Below, in pieces: positions 21,837 to 33,657 of a DNA stretch of 64,000 nt (position 1 is its first letter; every line of letters starts with the position of its first letter). The DNA is from Phytophthora hibernalis (lineage: Eukaryota; Oomycota; Peronosporomycetes; Peronosporales; Peronosporaceae). Made by a program: the position numbers and the translations under genes. Below the pieces are notes generated by a model. The model was given only the letters and a program-made list of their open reading frames with translations. It did no database searches and was not told the DNA's origin. Where the stretch lies: assembly GCA_012656075.1 (NCBI GenBank), contig JAAKBF010000041.1, forward strand, positions 868,001 to 932,000, in the 5' to 3' direction.

Positions 21837-23491
21837 ATGCTGGGATGTCTGCGCGCTCTGCATGCGGTGCGTCCGTCGCTGCGACAGCCGCAGAGTCTGC
21901 GCGGCCTGTCGTTCGCGCCTCTACGCCGCCACGCGCCGCTGCCGATGGTGCTGTCGCCCACGCGGAGCTATGAGTCGCTCTTGCTGACGCGCCCTCCTTC
22001 GTTCCGGTGGCTGGCGACGGCCGGTGCCGATGAGAAGGACGCAGCCAATAAGAAGAAGAAGGAGGACGAGGATGATCCGTTCCTGACCAAGATTGTGGAG
22101 CCCACATACCCGGTGCCCAAGCCCCGCACAGATATCAACAAGGCCTACTTCCCGGGAAAAGTGTACCGCTCCACGTCGCGCGACGTGGTGTTCCGAGCCA
22201 TGGCGGGCAACACAGCCATCACGACGCTCAAGGTGCTGGCGTGGCTCAAGACTGGTTCCAGTGCCATGCTCTCCGAGGCCATCCACTCGCTCGTCGACAC
22301 TGGCAATCAGGCCATCCTCATCTTGGGCTTGAAGCAGGCGTCGGGCGTGCCAGATAAGAAGCACCAGTACGGATACGGACGAGCTGCGTACTTTTGGTCC
22401 CTGATCTCGGCGCTCGGCATCTTCTGGTTGGGCTCCGGCGTGACTGTTTTCCACGGCATCCAGTCGCTCCTGGACCCTCCCAAAGAGCTTGTGCTGTCGT
22501 GGGAGATCTGGTGTGTGCTCGCAGCCTCTTTCAGTATCGACGGTTGGGTTTTGAAGCGGTCAGTGCAGGATCTGCTGGCCTCAAACCCAAGAATATGTCG
22601 TTCTACCAGCATGTGATTCGTATAAAGGACCCGTTCATGATGGCGGTGCTGCTCGAGGACATGTCGGCGTGCACAGGTGTTATCATGGCTGGCTGCGGCA
22701 TCGGAGCCACTCACATCACAGGCAATCCGTTGTGGGATAGTCTCGCAAGTATTTCTATCGGTCTTCTTATGGGCGGTGTTGCTGTATCGCTCATCCGTTT
22801 GAACCAGAAGTTTTTATTGGGCCAGTCAGTGGAGCCCGAGATCGAGCAGGGTATTCGTGAGTTGCTGCTTGCGCGTCCGTCTATTGATAATGTGTACGCT
22901 GTTCAGTCGCAATGGGTTGGGCCATCGACATTTAGCTACAAGGTACGAAGGCACCCGAGGATACCCCTCCTTTTTGTTCCGTGGGTCTTACTCATGTGGA
23001 TTGTGGTGTGCTTTAGGCGGAAGTCGATTTTGACGGAACATATCTGGCGGCGAAGCTGCTGCGGATGTACGTACCCGTATCGTGGAATGGTTACGTACCC
23101 TTTTTTGCTTTGGCACTCATGATAACGTTGATACTGTTGGTTGACGAGCAGGTACAAGCCAGTGTTTTTAGAGACAAAAGATTTGGAAAACGATCTACCG
23201 CTTATCCTTGCCTGGTATGCGGAGGATGTGACGCGTCTCGTAGAAAAGGAGGTTCAAGAGGTCGAGGAAGTGATTCGCGGCATTTACCCTGAGGCCGCCT
23301 TCATCGAGCTGGAGCCTGATAGTAAAGAGTCGGAGATGCGCGCCGTCTTAAGTATGCAGACGAAGTCATCCCGCACGAGCGAGCGTGCAGCCATGACGCG
23401 TGCGTTGGCCCTTCTTGCGCGGACATTAGAGCGCAAGACCACAGAGACTGATCGTCCGACTACTGGAACTACCGGTACATGTAGCAATTAA
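21837..23491 (+). CDS. SLC30A9: SLC30A9/ZnT9-like mitochondrial zinc transporter
   Basis: CDF-family transporter of the ZnT9 branch, which in animals exports zinc from mitochondria. The N-terminus is Arg/Leu-rich (LRALHAVRPSLRQPQSLRG), a plausible presequence. Then SSAMLSEAIHSLVDTGNQ (TM2 with the H-x3-D zinc site), QYGYGRAAYFWSLISALGIF, FHGIQSLLDPP, and VLLEDMSACTGVIMAG (TM5 site). ITGNPLWDSLASISIG and QSVEPEIEQGI follow, and the C-terminal AEVDFDG is a hallmark of this branch. Exons are 21837-22942, 23017-23066 and 23152-23491, with clean GT...AG introns. One frame break at about 22587 falls in an AAA run one base short. The stop is preceded by TACCGGTACATGTA. Confidence 0.9.
23470..23483. 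promoter_or_regulatory. composite palindromic motif TACCGGTACATGTA
   Basis: Exact reverse complement of the 14-mer at 14636-14649, here inside the last codons of the SLC30A9-like gene (TGTCSN). Possible regulatory or 3'-end role is inference. Confidence 0.35.
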
Positions 23492-23753
23492 TTTCTCGAA
23501 GGTGCTGTGCGCATTTTTGAAGTGTCTGTGTTTCTGTTTCATGTAGAATAGCTGAGCAAAGAATCACAGCGAGTTAAAGCTTTTAAGCTTGATTTGAGGG
23601 CTGCGAAGGAACAGAATGAAGAGTTTGAATTGCTTTCATCGATTCACGGACAACTACAGAATAAATTATGCAGATATATACTTCGAAGTACACTACATGT
23701 ACAGTAGACAATACGCTTGCACATATTCAAGCAGGACATCTTTGCTGCTGTTC

Positions 23754-25260
23754 TTAAAGCTCGTCCCACTTCTCACCCAGTCGGACATCCCGCTCACCTG
23801 CTGCACTCCGCTCTATCTCGTCCCCGATTGTGCTAGAAGACTTTGCCTGGTGGCGCACACCATGCCGTCCCGACGACGTCATCACGGACAACTTCCATGA
23901 CCACGCACCAGCTGCGTGCGTTTGCCACAACTGATACACCGCCACGATGGCAATAAATGACAGCACGTTCAGCAGCACGCCGAAGACCAGCTCGGACGAC
24001 GACACGAACTGCCACCACGATCTCACCGCCGTCATGACCAACCCCACTATCGATGGCGAACCTTCAAGCGAGCAGCCATCGAGGCCGCACGCCGTCGGCG
24101 CCTCGTGAAGCACGCGGCCGACACCTCGGACGTTGCCCGAATCGACTGCATCGCCATCGTAGTCGGCAAGCACCGTGATCCCGAACACAGAAGCGCACAC
24201 GGCCAGACTTGCCGTCGACAGCGTCGACGTGACTGCACGCCGCTTGCCTGGCCGCACCGATGCGAGATCCCCGTCTGCAATTTGTGCGCCGCCATCCACG
24301 TCCATCTTTTGACCGCTCTCCAGCATGTTGAGAGCCATGCAATTCTGTTCCATCAATGGCGGCAACGACGCAAACGCTGCCATCTGGTGGTTACTGAAAG
24401 ACGACGACGGCTCCTGCTTGAAGCTCGTCACTAGTGAGCGCAGGAACGTGTTCTGGTCGAGCAGCGACTTGTTCTCGGCGCGCAGGCCGGCGATGATGGT
24501 CTGCAGCTCCTGCTCCTTCCTCTTGAGCTCCGTCACTTCCGTGGTCATCGTCGTCAGCTGCGCTTTGCGGCGCAGACGGCTCTTGTTGGCGCTCTCGGTT
24601 CTTCATCTGGCGGATCTCGCGCTTCGACTTCTTGGCATTCGGGTCGTTGCCAGGTGTAGCCTCGGGTATCGGGCCGGTCACGAGTGGCGCCGCCTGCGGG
24701 CACGACCGCTTCTGGTTGGTGTTGAACATCGGTTGGAAATAAGCCACCGGCATGGCGTAGGGCAGTGCACCGGGGAATAGCATCGGCGACTGCATCGGGA
24801 GCATCTTGCTGGGCTGACCCTGCTGGACCGCCGGCGTCATATCACCGACTGTCGAGTTGCTGCTGCTGCTCGATCTCAGGGCCAACAGCTTCTGCTCGGA
24901 GGGCAAGGGCGAGTGCATCGAGGCCGACGAGCCCAGCAGCGACACTCGCGCAGCAGGTGACGAGGCTGCGTCCGTCTCAGCTCTCACCTGGTACAGCAAC
25001 GGCGTCTGCCCTTGCTGCTGGACGAAAATTGGCGGTGGCGTGGCCACTTCCGCGTCTGTGCTGCCGTCGTCCGTGCTCACGGGGCTGGTCGGCTGGTAGT
25101 GGAGCTGCGGTGGAGGCTGGTGCGACTGGGACATGGTCAGCTCGGCGGGCGTCAGCAACGTGCTGTCCGGGTCAAAGTCCAAAAGCGGAAGCGCAAAGGC
25201 GTCGCTCTCCTGGAATAGGAAGTCGTCCATGATCAAGTCGGTGTCTTCTACGCGGTTCAT
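23754..25260 (-). CDS. bZIP transcription factor with C-terminal hydrophobic (membrane) segment
   Basis: About 500 residues. The N-terminal half is acidic then Pro/Gln/Ser-rich (activation-type). The basic region starts NAKKSKREIRQMKNRE and continues, after a break at about 24597 (a GA unit short), ANKSRLRRKAQL, giving the classical N-x7-R. The leucine zipper follows with five Leu exactly seven apart (TELKRKE, QELQTII, AGLRAEN, KSLLDQN, TFLRSLV). Beyond the zipper lie a Ser/Asp-rich linker, a weak hydrophobic patch (SLAVCASVFGITVL) and a strong candidate membrane span (LVFGVLLNVLSFIAIVAVYQ) near 23975-23910, then a 45-residue polar tail. The layout resembles membrane-tethered bZIPs such as ATF6 or plant bZIP28/17, but orientation and cleavage sites are unproven. 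The next 590 bp upstream (25261-25848) hold no gene I can support. Confidence 0.85.
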
Positions 25261-25848
25261 GGCGACTTGGGGAATGGCAAACAGCAGAACAACAACAAGG
25301 TGAGCCCAGTTTTGTTTGAGACCTTTACTACGTCATAGTCGGCGGTGCGGCATGCCGAGGCTGAACGCAACACCGTCTCTGAACGACCTGTTAACCAGCA
25401 TTTGCCTCGGAGTGAGGATATCGCAAGAAAAGCGCCCGTGGTTTGAGTTGGCAGACTGTGATTGGTCAAAACACAACATGGCTCTGATTTTCACGGGTTG
25501 CCATTTTTGCTCGGCTAAAAATTGTGGGTGGGTCTGGGTTCACCTATCCCCGTGTCCATGAATATTCTACATTTTATCTAAATATGACATTGATTTGTAA
25601 AACGTCAAGTAAAAATGAGGTTGAATTTTAATGTTTTTTTGATGATTCTAGTGGTGATTCTCTGGAAACTAGGTCCTACTGGTTACAGCCTCCAACAGAG
25701 CCTGCATGATCCTCTAGCAGCTCGCTTACTTGTAAAACACCATGCAAATGCTGTTGGCTGAACATACAATTTTGCATCTGGAGGATGGGTGGGTGGAACT
25801 TTTAAATTACTCACCCCGGAGATTTTGGGGTGGGTGGATTGAATAAAT
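25261..25848. other. intergenic, no supported gene
   Basis: Upstream of the bZIP start and downstream of the cyclophilin stop. Contains CCAAT in inverse form (gtgattggtc at about 25459) and AT-rich sequence. No coding or repeat structure was recognised. Confidence 0.5.
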
Positions 25849-26971
25849 TTATTCCCACTTTAAAACCCCATTCCGCAACCCTGGCATGGGCGTTGGCGTG
25901 AAGCCCGCGCCACCCACCTGGCCGGCGTCCGTGACCACGACGGGGCTCAGCGGGAGGCCCGAGGGGGATCCCACGGCCTCGAACGCGGCCAAGTGCGGCA
26001 GGTCGTCGCGCAGCACCTGCCCCAGCACCACGTGCCTCCCGTCCAGCCAGCTGGGCTGCCGCAAAAGAGAGACCATCACTCTGGAGCAACTTCAACGTGC
26101 AAGCCACAAGAGACGAGGCAGTATACGTACAGCGTCGAAGCAGACGAAGAACTGCGACCGGTTGCTCGAGTTCTGATGCGCCATGGCCACGGCCCCGACC
26201 TGGTGCTGTGCGGGGCGTCAGAAAGCAATCAAGCAGCAGCGACAGAACCACCCAAACCTTGAAAAGGAAGCTCTGGCGGCCGCAGCAATTGGAAGTGAGT
26301 GGAAAGAGCCATGAAAGGGAGCAGCACTTCTTCACTGCAAATGCAACGTGCAGTCTGCGAGTCGCAGAACGGACCTCGTCGTCGAACGTTGTCCCTATTG
26401 CAGCTGCACCCCCGCGCCATTTCCTGTTCCAAGTGAAGAGCGTGTGTACATGTGAATCAGCTGCAGCTCTGACCAACTGGTCCACCTGCGTATGCCAACA
26501 AGGCATCGGACGTACCGTGCGTAATGTCTCCGCCCTGCATCATGAAGCCCGGGACGACGCGGTGGAAGCGCGTGTTCTTGTACCACAGCGCCTTCACCTT
26601 CCCTTTGCCCCTCAGCTCACCTGCACAATAGTCAGCTGGCCAAGGACGGACGAATTGGACATGCAACAGCTAACGTTACGACAAAAACTAAAGCTGCGGG
26701 TACCGGTGCAGAGCAGACGGAAGTTGTCGGTCGTGGTCGGGAGTTCCTCGTGGAAGAGCTGGTCTTGTATCGGCCACCAGCAGTCGGATCATGAGCGAGG
26801 ATTCAGTCGAGACGAAGTCTCCACCACCAGTGAAACCAACCAGACGCACCTCAATGTGCAGACGCCGCGGGGGTCGTCGCCCACGCACAGGTCCAGATAC
26901 ACCAGCGGGGGTCCGCGGTCCGTCCCCACCTCGAACTCTTCCTTGGACTTGATGCGCGCGTTCACCGCCAT
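25849..26971 (-). CDS. cyclophilin-type peptidyl-prolyl isomerase
   Basis: Cytosolic-type prolyl isomerase. Exon 1 (from ATG 26971) encodes MAVNARIKSKEEFEVG and GPPLVYLDLCVGDDPRG. The next exon (about 26767-26703) has LFHEELPTTTDNFRLLCTG. The third (about 26626-26515) gives KALWYKNTRFHRVVPGFMMQ, including the catalytic Arg of FHRV. The fourth (about 26195-26128) gives SNRSQFFVCFDA. The last (about 26065-25849) encodes LDGRHVVLGQVLRDDL and a C-terminal VVVTDAGQVGG. Four introns, of which the second and fourth boundaries are approximate. The end differs from typical CypA (extended Gly/Pro tail). It is divergent from the coiled-coil gene across 239 bp. Confidence 0.85.
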
Positions 26972-27210
26972 GTCTTGGGATGCTATTACTGTATCGCCAG
27001 CGAACGTACAGCCCGACCGATTCGGTTAAAAGGATACCTGTACGAAACACTGCCATTTCAATCGCCTCGGCAACTATTTTCAGCGGCGGAAGTCCATGAA
27101 CTCCAGAGCAAGTAATGGCGATTTTTATCTGCAGCACAACCAGTTTAGCTCTACGACCTCAACCAGAGCCGACTGCAAGTCGAGGAACGACCATATCAGT
27201 GGTGGGCCAA

Positions 27211-28665
27211 ATGTCAGCGAACGCTAGAAAACAGCAAGAAGAGGACATCGAGGTGAGCCCTCCACGGAAGACGCCTCTCAAACCACAAAGCCGCTGCTTT
27301 GTTGAAATTGTGTCATGATCTAACTCCCATTCCCTTGTTTCTGCTGCGGCAATGGTGCAGCGTCTTGTGAAATGCCGTCTGCGCTCCGAGATTGAGGTTC
27401 GCAAGGCTGCCGAAAGCACAATGAAGCGAGCAGTGCAAGAAGCGCGCGAACTTAAGAAAGAGCTCATCCTGCTGCGTCAGGAAAAGGAGGAGCTCCATTT
27501 AGCTGCTCGGAAGGAGTCGAGTCGGTACGGTCAAAAACGCTCTCCCGCAACCAGTCGAGACGACCAGGCTGCCAAGCAAGGCGGTAGTAACAAGGCCGTG
27601 GAACTGAAGCTGAGGCAGCAGATCCAGACCCTCACGGCTCGACATGTTGAGTTGGAATCCAGAACGCACGAGCTGCAGCAGCAAGTCACGGACATCGAGG
27701 CTGAGAAAACCGCAGCCATCGCTCAATCATCTGCCGAGTTGAAGGAGAATGAACAGGTGATCGCGGCCATGCGGGACGAGCTCAAGAAGACCAAACTCGC
27801 GATCGACGAGACAAAGCGAAAGTGCCAGAAGATGCTCAAGGAGAAAAGGGAGGAGGCACAGAAGTCCCTCCAGGAGAACGAGCAACTGGCACTCTGCGCG
27901 AAAACGCTCGAGAGACAATTGGCTCTGCTCCCGCAACTGAAGAAGCAGTTGGAGCGCGCCAAGGAGAAGCGTGCCGATGTCGCGGATGTGTGGCAGAAGA
28001 AGCTGGAGCAGCGTGAGCAAGCATTTTTGCGCGAAGAGAATGCCAACAAGCAGAGGCTAGCCGAAAGCGCCACTCAGATTACCGAGCTTATGGAAGAGAA
28101 GCAAGATCTTCAGACGAAATTGGAGGAGCTTAAGTGCAAGCTTTGCGGGATCGACAACGACCACCAGGACGAGCTGCGTCACGAGAACCAGCGCCTGAGC
28201 AAGATGGAAAAGACCACGAAACAGTTGCAGGAGAAGGTGCTTGCTGCTGAGACTGCTGCTCGAGAAGCGGAGCAAGCTGAAGTTGTGGCACGAGAGACAC
28301 AAGAGCAGGAGACTCGGCTGCGACAGCTTGCTGAAGAGGCGGCTGATGCCGTCGAAGTCCGAGCTGAGAAGGCTGAACGCGACTTAGCTGAGGTCCAAAT
28401 GCAACTGGACCGCCTAGAAAGAGCCCTCGAAGCTCGTGGGGTCACCTTGGACTACCTTCTCAAGCAGCAGGCCCCGATTTCTACCGCAGGTCGAACGTTG
28501 CCAACCAGCAGCAAGGCCAGAACCAATAGCACGAAGCCGGTGTCAACTACCACAAGAGACCCAGCGAGAAGCAGAGCAACAATAAAAGCGCGTACCACGG
28601 ATGGAGACGCGAAGGTCTCAGGCAGGACGAAGGTGGGGCGGAGCAACAACAATGAGGAAGAGTAA
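27211..28665 (+). CDS. long coiled-coil protein of unknown function
   Basis: Exon 1 (27211-27252) encodes MSANARKQQEEDIE. After a 108 bp GT...AG intron, exon 2 (27361-28665) continues RLVKCRLRSEIEVRKAAE. From residue about 25 to 400 the protein is almost uninterrupted Glu/Lys/Gln/Leu heptads (for example LKKELILLRQEKEELHL and QLALLPQLKKQLERAKEK). It has a single Cys-rich kink, KLCGID near 28145, and a basic Ser/Thr/Arg-rich tail. No motor, kinase or centrosomal signature was seen. A structural or scaffolding role in cytoskeleton or basal body is only a guess. The sequence is unbroken. It is convergent with the mucin-like gene, 90 bp apart. Confidence 0.8.
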
Positions 28666-28755
28666 ACATCGTGCGCGGTAAGCTTGATCCAAATATCAAC
28701 ATTTAAATCGAATTAAGCCCGACTGTTGTGAACGTTCAATCATCAACGCATATCC

Positions 28756-31700
28756 TTAGTCAAGTCCTACATCGCTGCGTAGTCCGTCTCGAGTACGTCC
28801 GCCAGCGGCAGTGAGATCAGCGAATAGGTTCTCCTCCCGCTGGCGGGCAATGGATCGCTGCCTGATGAGCACCGCCCCCACAACAATGATTACGAAGACG
28901 ACGCAGGCAATAACAATCCCAGCAATGGCTCCACCACCTAAGGCAGCGTTGCCAGAAGAAGCGCCACCGGTTGAAATTCCAGTAACTATCGTGTTGCCAG
29001 ATCCTGCATCCGTTCCAGTCGTTGTCGAGTCGGTCGTGTTGGCGTACGTGTCCCCGTAGATACACTCGTGGGAGGTACCGTCCCAGTTTTGTCGGTTGTC
29101 GTTCCAGTTGATGAATTGGTTCCGGTCGTCGTCGCCGGCTTTGTCGTCTTGGATGCAGAAGCCTTCGTTTCCATCGGGTACGTTGTCGATATTTCTCCGT
29201 CAGTTGTTGACGCTGCTGGTGTGGGCGTTGGCTCATCGTAGGACTTCGTTGGAGCAGGGGTTGATTCACCTGGCTTTGATGGAGATGGTGTCAGCTTCGT
29301 CGGAGCAGGCGTTGACTCACCTGGCTCGGTTGGAGATGGGGTCAGCTTCGTCGAAGCAGGGGTTGATTCACCTGCCTTTGTTGGAGCGAGAGTCGTCGGA
29401 GCAGGGGTTGCCTCTCCTGGTTTTATTGGAGCGGGTGTCGACTCTTCATTGGGTTTCGTCGGAGCAGGGGTTGATTCACCTGCCTTTGTTGGAGCGAGTG
29501 TCGTCGGAGCGGGGGTTGTCTCTCCTGGTTTTGTTGGAGCGGGTGTCGACTCTTCATTAGACTTTGTCGGGTCTGTTGGAGCTGGTGTTAGCTCGCTTGG
29601 TTTGTCTGGCTCCGTTGGGAGCGGAGTAGGCTCGTACGGCCCCACGTTGTATCTTCATTCGGCATATCTGTTAATGGAGTCTCTGATGGTGTTCCCGTCT
29701 CCGTTACTGGTGTCTCCGTCACTGTCGTCTCACTAGAATTGTTTTCGCATTCATAGTATTGCCCGTACTCACCAATAACCTTCATGCAGTGGACGAACTC
29801 CGTTTTGTGGGGCTTCTTTGGCTTCTTTGGCTTCTTGGCTGGGGTTCTAGTGGAGGGATAACTCGACTCGTTTTCTTTCAATTCTTCCCACTGCTTAGCG
29901 ACCTCGGTCACATTAGGGAGATGGCTCTCGTAGTCATCTTTGTTATATGGGTAAACTGGAGCAAGTGTTGGTGGCTCAGTCGGCACATCACAAGGATGGC
30001 AGTCATCTTGGTCCCAGCGCACATCGACGACGGTCGTCTTCATCAGGTCACTATCTTTAATTGCGGATTGCTCACTAGATTGATCAGTTGCCTGCTCTCT
30101 CGTTTTCTCACTGGGTTGTTCACTGGGTTGTTCACCCGGTTGATCTTCGATTGCGGATTGCTCACTAGATTGCTCAGTTGCTGGCTCACTCGATTCTTCA
30201 CTGGGTTGCATACTTGGCTGATCACTCGGTTGTTCGTCCGCCACCCGTTCCTCCGATTGCAAGTCTCTCGAAAACAACGAGTAATGTTCATTCCGTGGGA
30301 CGGTATTGCCTAAAAGCTTACCATAGCCTTGCGTTTTCTTGGATGTGATGTCTGTATGTCCAACCTCCTCGGTGTACGCAGTAGCCTCCGGATGACGAGG
30401 CCTAACCTTTAATTTCTCCATCGCATCGTAGCCGCCCAATGAGGGATTATCGTTGTCCCAGGGAACAACAGAGCCTAAGGCAGCAGTGTACGTCGGACCT
30501 TTGACCTCTGTCTTGCCAGGAAGGTTGCCTCCGGGTGATTCCTTTGTGGAATAACCAGGAGTCTCGAATGTTTGGCTTGATTTCTTGGTGTGCGCTGGCC
30601 GTTCAATCTTATTATCTGTCGCTTGTTGCCGCACAGCCGCCTTGGGGTTCCCAGCGAACGCCGAGTCGCCTTCCTCGATCGCATTTCTCTTTTCAGCATT
30701 CGGGAAAAATTCCGCATCATTCGTTCTCCCAACATGATGTTCATCACCGTTACCGTTCTCGTCAGTTTTGTGCTTAGGTACGCCTGCACTCGAATGGCTG
30801 GGTGACTCGGCCCAAATCACGTCGACATCGTGAACTCCAATATCAACGACAGAGCGTGATGTCGTCCGTGAATTCTCGTCCGACAAACTGCTTTGCTTGG
30901 TATTCGATCTGGTTGTCTTCTGATCCGATTTTGCAGATTTCTGCGGGATTCTACCCTCATCACCTGGAGAGATTATCACTTTGCCGTCAGGAGAGTTGGT
31001 CTCACTGTATGCAGGAGTTGAAGCAGACGTTTTGGGAGACCAACTTGCCACACAGCCCAATTGTCGCGTTCAGGCAGTGCTGGGTCGTAGTCATGGTGTG
31101 ACTCAGTATCTCCCGTTTCCCTATCAATACCAACCGCCAGCACCGCCCCAACAAGCTTTTCTCCATCCGAGGGAAAATATGACGCTGCGATTTCCGTATC
31201 TTTTGCCCGCAAGTTTTTCTCATCATTGTACGGCCACGAAGCCCTCTCATCGTGCAAAATACTTGTAGACGGAGAACGGGTCTTCTCACTACTGGGCGAA
31301 AAGCTTGGTTGCTCTGAATTCGTTTCTGGACTGTACACAAAGGTTGTCTTCTGGGCGTGGTCAGGCAGTCCGATGTTCCTGTCAATTGACTTCTGCAATT
31401 CGGCGCCCTTGTCGTTGTTTTGGACCCCAGGAAACACCGATTCGTGTTGCTGCAACTCGTCCCTCTTAGCGGTAGACTTAGGCGTAGGTGATTTTGTGCT
31501 GGTATAGTGAAGATTTCCTAGAACTTCCCAGGGCAGAATCACAGACGTCACCGCCTTGTGCTCCACACCAGTGCTGCCATCCTCAACAGGCCTTGGGGCG
31601 GCAGTTGCCGTGTCTCCGTACGGGACATTTGTCTTCTCCGGGTCCGTATGAGTTGCTGCCACTGAAGGCGTCGAAGTGCCTCGAAGCTGGCCGGTTCTGT

Positions 31701-31842
31701 CGCCGTCATTCAGAGATCTGGGCAGCCCTGACTTCGTCTCTATCTTCCGCTCAAAGGGCTCGGCGAGGTAGTTGTCAGCAGCTGAAGCCCTCGAGACCAG
31801 CAGTATCGAAGCCACCGTCGCCCACGCGAAGAACCGCCTCAT
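28756..31842 (-). CDS. mucin-like type I membrane protein with signal peptide
   Basis: About 1,000 residues. It starts with a clean signal peptide, RRFFAWATVASILLVSRASA. The ectodomain is Ser/Thr/Pro/Glu-rich: a first third without repeats, then PSEQPSEK/QSSEQSAI repeats (30050-30240), a short Cys-containing segment (CHPCDVPTEPP ... FVHCMKVIGEYGQYYECE), and a long run of TPAPT(K/T) units (29000-29640) with a 36-residue (108 bp) higher repeat. Near the C-terminus is a membrane span, AIAGIVIACVVFVIIVVGAV at about 28920-28860, then a short basic cytoplasmic tail ending GLRSDVGLD at 28756. Frame breaks near 31045, 29640 and 29035. The TPAPT repeats recall the Car/mucin-like adhesins of Phytophthora cysts, so surface adhesion is a reasonable inference, not shown. 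Confidence 0.82.
29250..29570 (-). repeat. 108 bp tandem repeat encoding TPAPT units
   Basis: Two-plus copies of a 36-residue block that contains TTLAPTKAGESTPA and KPNEESTPAPIKPGE, within the mucin-like gene. Such repeats commonly vary in copy number between strains. Confidence 0.75.
30050..30240 (-). repeat. Ser/Gln/Pro repeat block in mucin gene
   Basis: Two copies of a block beginning attgcggattgctcactaga (about 30060 and 30151), separated by ctgggttgttc units. They encode EQSSEQSAI and EQPSEQPSE. Confidence 0.7.
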
Positions 31843-32165
31843 TTCTTCTCGGTAGTCGGTCGCTTCCTTCTGCCAAGATCCACAGAACGCAGAATGACAC
31901 GCAAAATAGATCCAACCAAACTTTGACAAGCAAAGCAAGATACACTTTGACAAGCAAACGGACGGCTCGTGGTGGCCAGATCTTTGCGCAAAGGTCGCAC
32001 TCGCACACAACACAATATTGTGGAAGTACTACATGTAGTAGCTCTCGACAAGCAAGTTACAGAAACAATGGACTGTCATATCGTCAAGCAAAGTGCTGGT
32101 GCCGTCATTGTCTGTTGCGAGGTGTTTTATCAATGCCGCGATGGAACTTCCTGCATCAGACATCT

Positions 32166-33657
32166 CTATGTGCACGGACGCTTCAGAAGCGCAGCTTCGT
32201 GCCTTGCAGCTGCAGCTCGGACTTTGGTCATCTTGGTGGCAGCCTTGTCAGCGTCGACTTTTCGCTTCCGTTCCTCTACCGCCGCAGGGATAATGAGCGG
32301 CGGCGCAGTTGAAACCTTCTCCTCAAATTTGCTCGCAAACGCGGCGTGGAAGGCGACAAACCTATCCGTGTTAATGGCCGTTCGAATCTCGCGGAAGAAA
32401 CGGTAATAGTGCTGCAGGTTGTGCAGGTACAACAAGATATCACCAAGCATCTCGCGGACATTCAACAGGTGGTGGATGTACGCCCGTGTGTACTTTTGAC
32501 AAGCAAAGCAGTCGCAACCGGCCACCAGTGGACCGAAGTCCGTCGCATATTGAGTCTCGCGCAGGTGCAGGATCCCGCCAGAGAGTTCGCGCTGAGCGTT
32601 GCGTTTATATGCACTGTTCCCGTCATCGTCGTCGCTGGTCCAGAAGACCAGTGCTGCCCCCTCCTTGGTGACGGAGGCAGGGTACGGCGACACAAAAACA
32701 TCAATGCCGCGATTGATAGTGTCCAGCACGTCGAGCGGGTGACCAATCCCAGTGACGACGCGTGGGAGTGACGCTGGTGACAGCTCGTCCACGACAGCGT
32801 CAATGAGTTCCAGACGCTTTACTTGATCAGTGCACGAGCCCAACCCACTGAGCAGCACGGCCTGGATGTCACGCTTGCAAGTCTCAACGGCGCTCATCTG
32901 CCGCAACAATGGGTCGTTTCCACCCACGACGACTCCGCACATGGGCGTACGCGACGAATTGAGTGCCTGGCAAGCGTCCAGCCATTCTAACGAGGTCTGG
33001 ACCGCGGCTCGATGCCGATTCCGTCCCTTTTCACTCGGAATTTCATCGGCGAGCGGCACAACGAGCTCCGGCTGCAGCAATTCGCTCGCTCGCATGAACT
33101 CGTCAATGGAAACTGCGCGTCGTCCGCCGCTCGTCTCGATCATGAACCCCGTCGCCCGGGAACTTGGCGGGTTCTGCAACACACACCAGAATAGTATTAG
33201 CTCTCACCACACGCCACTGCCAATAAGAAATGCAGTAGTCCGCACAGATTCACTGATGTAGTCTCTGGCCGAGAGCACGAGCGAGTAGTCGGCGGCATTC
33301 AAGAGCTCTCGGAAGGGCCGCGTGTGCGCCGCCACCTTGATTAAACTCGAGCTGCATCCACCTCATTCATCAGCGCAAGTGTGACCCACACAGAACAAAC
33401 GCAACAGGTCACGCACATGTCGGCAAAGTCCACGACCTGCGCAGTCAGGTCTGCCACTCGACTGCAATTGTCTGCGCATTTATGAGTCAACACGTCGTCT
33501 ATTGGAGCCTCCTACAATCTCAAAACGTCCCACCTGGAGTCAAGTGGGGCATGTTACCCGCAATACTCGGCGGCAAGTAGCACGGCGTCTGCGTCCGGCT
33601 GAAGAGCCTCGTCACGCGGGACAGCGTCGTCTTGGCCGCAAGCATGTCCTCCACCAT
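32166..33657 (-). CDS. QTRT2: queuine tRNA-ribosyltransferase accessory subunit 2
   Basis: Non-catalytic partner of the eukaryotic tRNA-guanine transglycosylase, which inserts queuine at position 34 of GUN tRNAs. The N-terminal exon (33657 down to about 33531) ends NMPHLTP, a family landmark. A middle exon (about 33505-33430) gives DDVLTHKCADNC and VVDFADM. A third ends SLVLSARDYI (about 33256). The last (33176-32166) holds SSRATGFMIETSGGRRAVSI, the position where the catalytic subunit has DSGGFQ, so this is the accessory form. Further on are GVVVGGNDPL, VVTGIGHPLDVLDTI and the zinc site CDCFACQKYTRAYIHHLL. The first intron has an unclear phase, likely an indel near 33510. The tail is Lys/Ala-rich. 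It starts 45 bp from the divergent DHHC gene. Confidence 0.9.

Noticed and set aside
23600..23753. Extra exon downstream of SLC30A9 or bZIP
   Set aside because: Open frames are short and the sequence is AT-rich without splice signals in a matching phase.
31680..31842. Possible RxLR effector in the secreted N-terminus (TGQLRG after a signal peptide)
   Set aside because: There is no true R-x-L-R or EER, and the protein continues into a long mucin with a membrane span, unlike RxLR effectors.
31917..32520. Repeated string ctttgacaagcaaa upstream of the mucin and again inside QTRT2
   Set aside because: The third copy encodes the conserved zinc site of QTRT2, so the match is probably chance; only the two upstream copies could be a real duplication.
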